DNA from: Treponema sp.
GTDB lineage: Bacteria; Spirochaetota; Spirochaetia; Treponematales; Breznakiellaceae
Length of the DNA: 11,248 nucleotides
Direction of reading: 5' to 3'
NCBI GenBank assembly: GCA_031276615.1
Contig: JAISND010000275.1
Span: 1 to 11,248, forward strand
Shown: positions 6,411-11,248 of the stretch, piece after piece
Numbering within the stretch: the stretch's first letter is position 1
How the letters are laid out: each line of letters begins with the position of its first letter
The notes under the pieces: model-generated
Database searches by the model: none
Told to the model about the DNA's origin: nothing
Seen by the model: only the letters and a program-made list of their open reading frames with translations
Program-made: the position numbers and the translations under genes

Positions 6411-7079
6411 CTATCGCACCCGCGCCAGGCCCGCGCTGGCTTCCTGGTAATCGGGGTTGAGCCGCAGGGCGCGCTCGTAGGCTTCCAGGGCGGGTGTTCT
6501 GTCGCCGGCGGATTCCCGCACCGTGGCAAGGCGGTACCACCAGAGGGCAAGCCCCGGTTCCAGGCGCACCGCGGCGGAGTAGGCGATATCCGCGTGGCGG
6601 TACTTCTGCCTGAGCCGGTAAATTTCGCCGATGAAAAAATAGGCAACCGAACTGCGCTCGCCCTGGGGAAGGGCATTGGTGTAACGCTGCATGGAAGAGA
6701 GGGAGCGGTCATGGTCGCCCAGATAGAAATAGGCTTCACCCATAGTCTCCACAATGCGCAGTTCGTCGGGGTACAGCCGGAGGCCGCGCTCGCCCCAGAT
6801 GATGACATCGGTGTATTTGGCCTGACGCTGTAAAGTCCAGGTGATTACCGTGTAGGTGTCCCTGCCCGCGGCGCTGCGGGAAACTTCCTCCTGGCAAATT
6901 CTGACCGCTTCATTGTAATAGGCGTTGGCTTCGGGCAGGCGGTTTGCCGATTCGAGATTACGGCCGGCGCGGTAGTTTTCCAGTGCGCCCGGCGGGAAGG
7001 CGCCTGTTCCGCCCGGAGTCTGGGCGGCAAGCGGAAAGCCGAGGATCACGCAAACAAGACCGAACCGAAGGATTCTCAT
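6411..7079 (-). CDS. Exported tetratricopeptide-repeat protein
   Basis: A 222-residue protein. The start at 7079 is chosen over an upstream ATG (7139) because it gives a clean signal peptide, 'MRILRFGLVCVILGFPLAAQ', with probable cleavage after Ala-Ala or Ala-Gln near residue 20, and because a good promoter ends just before it. The mature part is almost wholly TPR: helix pairs at about residues 31-64, 75-106, 109-138, 144-176 and 178-210; the last ends 'ALEAYERALRLNPD', close to the TPR consensus. TPRs act as protein-binding scaffolds, here probably in the periplasm. No catalytic domain is present. The gene seems to be transcribed alone; it converges with the EEP lipoprotein gene. Its partner is unknown. 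Confidence 0.85.
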   Translation of the reverse strand: MRILRFGLVCVILGFPLAAQTPGGTGAFPPGALENYRAGRNLESANRLPEANAYYNEAVRICQEEVSRSAAGRDTYTVITWTLQRQAKYTDVIIWGERGLRLYPDELRIVETMGEAYFYLGDHDRSLSSMQRYTNALPQGERSSVAYFFIGEIYRLRQKYRHADIAYSAAVRLEPGLALWWYRLATVRESAGDRTPALEAYERALRLNPDYQEASAGLARVR

Positions 7080-7085
7080 ACTACA

Positions 7086-7114
7086 ATAATGCCCCGCGGA
7101 GAGGGATTTTTCAA
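7086..7114 (-). promoter_or_regulatory. Sigma-70-type promoter of the TPR gene, placed for leaderless transcription
   Basis: On the minus strand TTGAAA (7114-7109), a 17-nt spacer and CATTAT (7091-7086). Six bases (TGTAGT) separate the -10 box from the ATG at 7079, so transcription should start on the start codon. There is no Shine-Dalgarno at normal distance. The near-consensus boxes and exact spacing make this the best promoter in the window. Confidence 0.6.
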
Positions 7115-7251
7115 CAGCCCCGCGCCGGGGCGGGCGCATATAAAAAAACGAGGGCGCGCCTGCATCTCTCCTGATAACATTTCTGTTTTTCCAGCGGGGA
7201 ACAGGCCTTTGTCCGGAAACAGGGTGAGCGCATGTGCCGGGGGAAAGGACC

Positions 7252-7325
7252 GCGGGCGGAAAAAAACAGGGTGGAATATCGGCAGGCCCCCAGGAGAAAC
7301 TTGCACCCTGTTTTTCCCCGCCCGC
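7252..7325 (-). terminator. Long inverted repeat after nfnB, probable terminator
   Basis: Arms 7252-7273 and 7304-7325 match at 20 of 22 positions around a 30-nt loop. In the direction of nfnB transcription the inner stem AACAGGGTG / CACCCTGTT runs into seven consecutive T (7266-7260), as in an intrinsic terminator, 45 nt after the nfnB stop. The loop holds a smaller CAGG/CCTG stem. The arms are longer than a terminator needs. Confidence 0.55.
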
Positions 7326-7369
7326 CGTGGTATCACGTTTATGTGCGCCGGCCCTGAACCCGCGCCTGT

Positions 7370-8875
7370 TCAGCGTAGCAGGAGCGCGTTGATTGCGGCG
7401 GCGGCCCTTCTGCCTTCACCCATGGCGAGGATCACCGTGGCGGCGCCAAGGACAATGTCACCGCCGGCGTAGACCCTTTCAATGGAGGTTTTCTGCTCTC
7501 CGTTCACCAGGATACGGCCGCGTTTGTCCGTTGAAAGGCCCGCGGTGGTTCTGGAGATGAGCGGGTTGGACTCGTTGCCCAGGGCGACGATCACCGTGTC
7601 GCAGTCAAAAACGTACTCCGATCCCGCTATGCCCACGGGGCTGCGGCGTCCCGAGGCGTCCGCTTCGCCCAGTTCGAATTTTTGCAGCTCCATGCCGGTA
7701 ACCCGTCCCCTGTCGTCGCCGGTGAATCTATTGGGATTCCGCAGAAAGTTGAAGATGATCCCTTCTTCCATGGCGTGTTCTATTTCCTCGGCCCGGGCGG
7801 GCATTTCCCCGCGGGTACGGCGGTAGATAACGTGTACCTGCTCCGCACCGAGGCGCAGGGCCATGCGGGCGGCATCCATGGCGACGTTGCCGCCGCCTAT
7901 AACCGCGGCAATCTTTGATTTGAACATCGGCGTCGCGGCCTTTTCGGCATCGTAGGCTTTCATCAAATTTGCCCTCGTCAGGTATTCGTTTGCGCTGAAC
8001 ACGCCCACCAGGTTTTCGCCGGGACAGCCGAGAAATTTCGGCAGGCCCGCGCCCACGCCGATGAACACCGCGTCGAAATGATCTTCGGAAAGAAAATCAC
8101 CGACGGTTCTGGTACGGCCCACAAGGTAATTGGTTTCTATCTTCACGCCCATTTTTTTGAGGTTCTCTACCTCGGCGTTTACGATTGCCTTGGGCAGGCG
8201 GAATTCGGGAATGCCGTAAACCATGACGCCGCCCGGTTTGTGAAAGGCTTCGAATATGGTAACTTCGTGCCCCTCCCGGGCAGCGTCAGCCGCAACGGTA
8301 AGTCCCGCGGGGCCCGAGCCGATGACGGCGATTTTTTTACCGGTGGATTTTTTTACCGGCGGAACAGTCACCTTTCCCTGTTCCCGTTCCCAGTCCGCCG
8401 TGAAACGCTCAAGCCTGCCGATGGCCACGGCTTTCTCCGTATCTTTTAGAATCTTCCCCAGGGTGCACTCAAGCTGGCACTGTTTCTCCTGGGGGCAGAC
8501 CCTGCCGCAGACCGCGGGGAGCAGATTCGTTTCCTTGATAATGTCAACCGCCGCCTTGAAATCGCCTTTCTGAATCTCCGCGATAAAACGGGGAATGGGA
8601 ACTCCCACCGGGCAGCCCTTTACGCAGGGTTCGTTTTTGCAGGAAAGGCAGCGTTCCGATTCAAGCCGCGCCTGATTCTCCGTATAGCCCAGGGCAACTT
8701 CGCCCATGTTTTTGCCGCGCGCCGCGGGGTCCTGCGCGGGCATCTCCTGCGCGGGAATGGCGCAACGATCCTTCGGACCTGGTTTTTCCCCCGCCTGTTT
8801 GCGCTCAAGCAGGGGCTGTAAAAGGTCCCGCGCTTCGCTGTCCAGTTCCGTCCTGGTCCTGTTTTTCTTGCTCAT
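7370..8875 (-). CDS. nfnB: NfnB: large subunit of NADH-dependent ferredoxin:NADP oxidoreductase (GltA-like)
   Basis: A 501-residue flavoprotein homologous to the glutamate synthase small chain. In NfnAB it reduces ferredoxin and NADP by flavin-based bifurcation. The N-terminal ferredoxin-like domain has Cys76, 79, 84, 88 and Cys123, 127, 133, 137, enough for two [4Fe-4S] clusters. 'AVIGSGPAGL' (183-192) binds FAD; 'AVIGGGNVAMDAA' (324-336) is the second nucleotide site for NADP(H); 'VYAGGD' (468-473) is the usual C-terminal FAD motif. Start supported by AAGGA 8 nt upstream. It follows nfnA by 21 nt, and this pairing rather than a glutamate synthase large chain is why I call it NfnB. The first 45 residues are a charged extension, usual in long GltA-type proteins. 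Ends in TGA. Confidence 0.88.
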   Translation of the reverse strand: MSKKNRTRTELDSEARDLLQPLLERKQAGEKPGPKDRCAIPAQEMPAQDPAARGKNMGEVALGYTENQARLESERCLSCKNEPCVKGCPVGVPIPRFIAEIQKGDFKAAVDIIKETNLLPAVCGRVCPQEKQCQLECTLGKILKDTEKAVAIGRLERFTADWEREQGKVTVPPVKKSTGKKIAVIGSGPAGLTVAADAAREGHEVTIFEAFHKPGGVMVYGIPEFRLPKAIVNAEVENLKKMGVKIETNYLVGRTRTVGDFLSEDHFDAVFIGVGAGLPKFLGCPGENLVGVFSANEYLTRANLMKAYDAEKAATPMFKSKIAAVIGGGNVAMDAARMALRLGAEQVHVIYRRTRGEMPARAEEIEHAMEEGIIFNFLRNPNRFTGDDRGRVTGMELQKFELGEADASGRRSPVGIAGSEYVFDCDTVIVALGNESNPLISRTTAGLSTDKRGRILVNGEQKTSIERVYAGGDIVLGAATVILAMGEGRRAAAAINALLLR

Positions 8876-8896
8876 CTCTTCTTTCCTTGTCCGTGT

Positions 8897-9754
8897 CTAG
8901 GGACGCGCGGGCTGTTCGGGCAGGCCCAGCGCCAAACGGCACTGGTGGCGGGTTTCCTCTTCGCGATCCCTGAAAGCCCGCATGCGAAGCATCATGTTGT
9001 CAAAGTCAACCTTGTGGCCGTCAAACTCGGGGCCGTCGACGCAGACAAATTTTATTTCTCCGCCAACGGTGACGCGGCAGCCGCCGCACATCCCCGTTCC
9101 GTCGATCATGATCGTGTTGAGGGATACCATAATGGGCACGTTGAATTCGGCCGTTGTCTTTTCGCAGAATTTCATCATAACGGGAGGGCCGATGGCGACG
9201 CTCATGTCCGGCTTTGGATTCCCGGCGCAATATTCCCCGAGCGGCCCGGTGACCAGGGCTTTTCTGCCGCGGGAGCCGTCGTCGGTTACGATAACAAGTT
9301 CATCGGCGCAGGCGCGCATGCGTTCCTCGAAGATGACCAGCTCCCCGGTACGGGCGCCGATGATCACGGTTACCCTGTTTCCCGCGGCTTTCATGGCCTG
9401 CACGATTGGGTAGAGGGGGGCAACGCCGATACCGCCGCCGACGCAGACCACGTTTCCGAATTTTTCAATATGGGTGGGATTCCCCAGGGGCCCCAGAATA
9501 TTCTCCACATACTCACCCGGCTCCCTGACGGCAAGCTTGTGGGTTGTGGCGCCTACGGTCTGGAAAACGATGGTGAGGGTTCCTTTTTCACTGTCGGCAT
9601 CGGCAATGGTGAGGGGAATTCTTTCACCCCATTCGGTATCGATCTGCAGAATGATAAACTGTCCCGCCTTTCTGGCACGGGCAATGAGGGGAGCTTCCAC
9701 TGTCATCTGGTACACATCGGCGGAAAGCTGCCGCTTGGAAAGTATACGGTTCAT
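8897..9754 (-). CDS. nfnA: NfnA: small subunit of NADH-dependent ferredoxin:NADP oxidoreductase
   Basis: A 285-residue ferredoxin-NADP reductase-like flavoprotein (also annotated sulfide dehydrogenase beta or DHOD electron-transfer-like subunit). In Nfn it binds FAD and NAD(H) and carries a [2Fe-2S] cluster. Seen here: 'RIPLTIAD' (45-52), the FAD-binding RxP(L)(T/S) motif; 'CVGGGIGVAPLYP' (104-116), the NAD-binding glycine loop; and 'DGTGMCGGC' plus a later 'FVC', giving Cys223, Cys226 and Cys238 with Asp218 in the place where the family uses an aspartate ligand. The start at 9754 gives the typical 'MNRILSKRQLS...VYQMTVEAP' beginning. No Shine-Dalgarno precedes it; an extended -10 box lies 7 nt upstream. 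It is the first gene of a two-gene operon with nfnB. Confidence 0.9.
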   Translation of the reverse strand: MNRILSKRQLSADVYQMTVEAPLIARARKAGQFIILQIDTEWGERIPLTIADADSEKGTLTIVFQTVGATTHKLAVREPGEYVENILGPLGNPTHIEKFGNVVCVGGGIGVAPLYPIVQAMKAAGNRVTVIIGARTGELVIFEERMRACADELVIVTDDGSRGRKALVTGPLGEYCAGNPKPDMSVAIGPPVMMKFCEKTTAEFNVPIMVSLNTIMIDGTGMCGGCRVTVGGEIKFVCVDGPEFDGHKVDFDNMMLRMRAFRDREEETRHQCRLALGLPEQPARP

Positions 9755-9763
9755 ATCTATAAT
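9735..9763 (+). promoter_or_regulatory. Divergent promoter for the UDG-like gene, sharing the nfnA -10 palindrome
   Basis: On the plus strand TTGGAA (9735-9740), a 17-nt spacer and TATAAT (9758-9763). The -35 box lies in the first codons of nfnA. Predicted start near 9770, giving a leader of about 79 nt before ATG 9849. A second, weaker option is CATAAT at 9798-9803 without a clear -35 box. Confidence 0.5.
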
Positions 9764-9770
9764 TATATCA
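9762..9770 (-). promoter_or_regulatory. nfnA: Extended -10 promoter of nfnAB, leaderless geometry
   Basis: On the minus strand TG-A-TATAAT (9770-9762) is a perfect extended -10 element; seven bases later comes the nfnA ATG. The -35 region is poor (TTTCCC at 9790-9785), which the TGn extension can replace. Transcription would start on or next to the start codon. The -10 is part of the palindrome TATAATTATA (9758-9767). Confidence 0.6.
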
Positions 9771-9848
9771 ATTACGGAGGCCGGGGGAAAGGGGCGTCAT
9801 AATCGAAAGTGTCTGCCGCCCGCGGCGGTTCAGGGGCACGGGCAAAGC

Positions 9849-10700
9849 ATGAAACGAAGCGCATGGAATAAATTTGTAAAGGCCAGGGATCATTACCGGC
9901 TTGTGGTTGAGGAACTGTGCCGCGGCCTGCCCCGGCTCGGGGCATTGCAGCAGAAATTCGCGGACGACCGCGCCTCGGGAAAAATCGCCGGCAGTTCCGG
10001 CCGCGCCTATACCGTGGAAACTCCCGTTCTCTACAATTACGCCCTTGACGATATAAAGCCCGGCGATGAAATCGGCCTTATTCTGGTCGCGGATAATCCC
10101 GGGTGCCGCGAGCAGGCGGCGGAGAACCGCCGCTATCTGGTGGGGCCTTCGGGCAAAATCGCGGAAAAATTTTTCCGTGACAATCCCGCGCTGGGACTGG
10201 ATTTCAGAAAAAACGTGATCATCCTTAACAAGACGCCCATCCACACGCCCCGGACCGCGGAGCTCCGGGAGCTTTGCCGCAGGGGAGGCAGGGCGCTTGG
10301 GGCGGCGCTGGAGGAATCCCAGCAGGCAATGGCGCGGCTGCTCCTGGAATTTCAGACGGCCCTTTCGGACCGGCACGGCGATGCGGCGACTGCCGGCGGA
10401 TCGGCAGGGGCGCTCAAAGTGTGGATCATTGGATATTCGGAAATGAAAAGGGGAGGAATATTCGAATCCTACACGAAAACCCTGCGCGGCCTGTACGCGC
10501 CGGAAAAGTCCGCCGGAAGCCCCGGGGGGAGAGCCGCGTCCGGGGCCGCCCGGCTCGGGGACAATATTCTTCTTTTCCGCCATTTTTCGATGAATCAGTT
10601 TACGGTTGACCTGAAACGGCAGGCCCTGCCCGGCGAGACCCTTGAACAGAGCCTTGAGCGCGCCGGCGCCGCGTACCGCAGGCGGATACTGGGCTGGTAG
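9849..10700 (+). CDS. Uracil-DNA-glycosylase-superfamily-like protein
   Basis: A 283-residue soluble protein. I recognise the pattern of the UDG fold rather than a named gene. 'LILVADNPGCREQ' (78-89) resembles motif A (GxNPG of MUG/TDG, GEAPG of family 4); 'RYLVGPSGKIAEKFF' (95-109) matches the 'PFVGxSGxLL' segment; 'NVIILNKTPIHTPRTAEL' (122-139) matches the 'NxVKCxPPxNRxPxxxE' strand; 'RHFSMNQF' (244-251) could be motif B (HPS). Known members remove uracil or other damaged bases, but the Asp82-Asn83 arrangement and the HFS variant are unusual, so activity is uncertain. Residues 214-237 are a low-complexity Gly/Ala insert. The frame is open further upstream, into nfnA, but the ATG at 9849 with an AGGGG 12 nt before it is the sensible start. 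Divergent from nfnA. Confidence 0.62.
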   Translation: MKRSAWNKFVKARDHYRLVVEELCRGLPRLGALQQKFADDRASGKIAGSSGRAYTVETPVLYNYALDDIKPGDEIGLILVADNPGCREQAAENRRYLVGPSGKIAEKFFRDNPALGLDFRKNVIILNKTPIHTPRTAELRELCRRGGRALGAALEESQQAMARLLLEFQTALSDRHGDAATAGGSAGALKVWIIGYSEMKRGGIFESYTKTLRGLYAPEKSAGSPGGRAASGAARLGDNILLFRHFSMNQFTVDLKRQALPGETLEQSLERAGAAYRRRILGW

Positions 10701-10854
10701 GCCCCAGGAGTTTGTTGCGCTTCGCGCATAAAACCTCCAAAATCGCCGATTAGGCGATTTTTTACCTTGCAAACTCCCAAAGGAGCCCGTTTACCGTGGT
10801 TTTTGCGGCACAAAGTGGCGCAAAAACCTACAAGCGCAACAGGCTCCCGGGGCC
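10700..10854. repeat. 155-bp element with 23-nt inverted ends, starting on a stop codon
   Basis: 10700-10722 pairs with 10832-10854: 20 Watson-Crick pairs, two G-T pairs and one mismatch. The left end includes the last base of the upstream TAG. Inside are two further hairpins: GGAGTTTG (10707-10714) with CAAACTCC (10770-10777), enclosing a terminator, and GGAGCC (10782-10787) with GGCTCC (10842-10847), enclosing a perfect 10-bp stem (10798-10807 with 10819-10828). ACCTTGCAAA at 10764-10773 also occurs at 4939-4948 in the pheT element. It has no coding capacity and resembles a MITE or a structured RNA. Confidence 0.65.
10739..10763 (+). terminator. Intrinsic terminator of the UDG-like gene
   Basis: AAAATCGCC (10739-10747), loop GATTA, GGCGATTTT (10753-10761) and two more T give a perfect 9-bp stem ending in six T. 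It lies 38 nt after the TAG stop. The A-run on the left side would let it also stop transcription from the other strand. Confidence 0.75.
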
Positions 10855-10856
10855 CG

Positions 10857-10909
10857 CTTTCAAAAAACCGTTGAAAGAGGCTTTCCCAAAACTTCAGTTT
10901 TTGGGAAAG
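10857..10909. repeat. Two hairpins upstream of the XPB gene, one related to the pheT palindromes
   Basis: CTTTCAA (10857-10863) pairs with TTGAAAG (10871-10877). Next, CTTTCCCAAAACT (10881-10893) pairs with 10896-10909 with one extra T. This second palindrome has the same design as 4967-4996 (CTTCCCC, AAAACT, centre) but in inverse orientation, with TC instead of GA at the centre. Confidence 0.65.
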
Positions 10910-10965
10910 GCTCGAAATTCCGTTTATTTTTCCGGGATTCACTTCCATCTCTTCCGCGCCTTCTT

Positions 10966-10971
10966 TATAAT
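10966..10971 (+). promoter_or_regulatory. -10 box of the XPB helicase gene
   Basis: A consensus TATAAT lies nine bases before the ATG at 10981, so the leader would be about two or three bases. The -35 box is weak (CTTCCA at 10942-10947, 18-nt spacer). GGA at 10972-10974 could serve as ribosome binding site only if transcription starts further upstream. Confidence 0.45.
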
Positions 10972-10980
10972 GGAAAGATC

Positions 10981-11248
10981 ATGGCGGATTCACCGGCAAA
11001 GCCTTTGATTGTACAGGGCGACAAAACCATTCTTCTCGACGTACACGCCGAAGGCGCGGAAGAGGCCCGGGCCGCAATCATGCCCTTCGCGGAACTGGAA
11101 AAATCGCCGGAACACCTCCCCACTTATCGCATAACGCCGCACTCCCTGTGGAACGCGGCCAGCGCCGGATTCAGCCCTTCCGGCGTCAGTGAGGCGCTCG
11201 GCAGATATTCCCGCTATCAGATTCCTTCGGGAATCGTGGAGGGTTTTT
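10981..11248 (+). CDS. xpb: XPB-type DNA repair helicase, N-terminal part (3' end cut by window)
   Basis: The first 89 residues of a longer protein are visible and the frame runs off the edge. 'KPLIVQGDKTILLDV' followed by 'FAELEKSPEHLPTYRITPHSLWNAASAG' and 'LGRYSRYQIPSGIVE' is the characteristic N-terminal domain of bacterial XPB/Ssl2-like helicases. These are SF2 DNA translocases related to the TFIIH subunit; in bacteria their role is in DNA repair or transcription-linked processes and is less well defined. The ATPase motifs lie outside the window. The ATG at 10981 is chosen because the family start aligns here and a TATAAT lies just upstream. The gene is on the same strand as the UDG-like gene but separated by a terminator and repeats, so it is probably its own unit. 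Confidence 0.85.
   Translation, partial: MADSPAKPLIVQGDKTILLDVHAEGAEEARAAIMPFAELEKSPEHLPTYRITPHSLWNAASAGFSPSGVSEALGRYSRYQIPSGIVEGF

Larger units (their letters stand above)
7080..7369. other. Intergenic region between nfnB and the TPR gene
   Basis: These 290 bases separate the nfnB stop from the TPR start, both on the minus strand. They hold the TPR promoter (7086-7114) and a long inverted repeat (7252-7325). The 10-mer AAACAGGGTG occurs at 7217-7226 and 7264-7273 and inverted at 7304-7313. No convincing gene is seen. Confidence 0.55.

Noticed and set aside
7080..7139. Longer N-terminus for the TPR protein starting at 7139
   Set aside because: It would bury the signal peptide 20 residues inside the protein and place the strong promoter within the coding region.
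7370..8875. Annotation of the large flavoprotein as glutamate synthase small subunit
   Set aside because: Same family, but the adjacent nfnA with a [2Fe-2S] site and the absence of a large synthase subunit favour the Nfn complex.
8945..9802. Plus-strand open frame of 285 codons opposite nfnA
   Set aside because: Exact mirror of nfnA with His/Gly/Asp-rich composition and no motif; nfnA has full family motifs.
9474..9848. Upstream extension of the UDG-like frame through nfnA
   Set aside because: It would overlap the N-terminal half of nfnA on the other strand, and similarity to the fold begins only after 9849.

Overview
The window looks like a chromosomal stretch of a GC-rich spirochaete of the treponeme lineage, possibly of the termite-gut or free-living anaerobic kind. 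This is inferred from three protein calls. The phenylalanyl-tRNA synthetase beta chain is of the archaeal/spirochaete type. An XPB-type DNA repair helicase, a protein that treponemes carry, begins at the right edge. An NfnAB-type flavin-based electron-bifurcating transhydrogenase is typical of strict anaerobes. There is no tRNA, rRNA, CRISPR array, transposase or phage gene in the window.

Layout, left to right. (1) 1-2141, plus strand: the 3' end of a sugar ABC transporter operon, with a solute-binding protein tail and two CUT1-family permeases (MalF-like then MalG-like), tightly packed and without an ATPase gene here. (2) 2193-2807: a HAD-family phosphatase. (3) 3084-4853: pheT, one continuous reading frame with homology on both sides of a single in-frame TGA at 4050-4052. 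(4) 4842-5005: a hairpin-tiled intergenic element that begins inside the last codons of pheT and ends in a terminator-like palindrome. (5) 5071-6216: a predicted lipoprotein of the endonuclease/exonuclease/phosphatase fold. (6) 7079-6411, minus strand: an exported TPR protein convergent with it. (7) 9754-7370, minus strand: nfnA-nfnB, followed by a long inverted repeat that can act as terminator. (8) 9849-10700, plus strand: a divergent uracil-DNA-glycosylase-like protein, then a 155-bp element with 23-nt inverted ends that starts on the last base of the stop codon. (9) 10981 onward: the N-terminus of an XPB helicase.

How the parts work together. The transporter imports a sugar, presumably using an ATPase encoded elsewhere, and the HAD enzyme may dephosphorylate a sugar phosphate (inference). 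NfnAB couples NADH, NADPH and ferredoxin pools, which suits a fermenter or acetogen. The UDG-like protein and XPB are candidate DNA maintenance genes next to each other. No obvious new multi-gene defence or metabolic system is visible.

The strongest unusual signals are four: the TGA-interrupted pheT; promoter -10 boxes placed so that transcription would start at the ATG of pheT, the TPR gene and nfnA, and nearly so for XPB (leaderless or nearly leaderless mRNAs); a self-complementary -10 box shared by the divergent nfnA and UDG-like promoters; and two hairpin-rich elements that sit directly on gene stop codons and share sequence modules. All calls come from reading the sequence only; no database search was possible.
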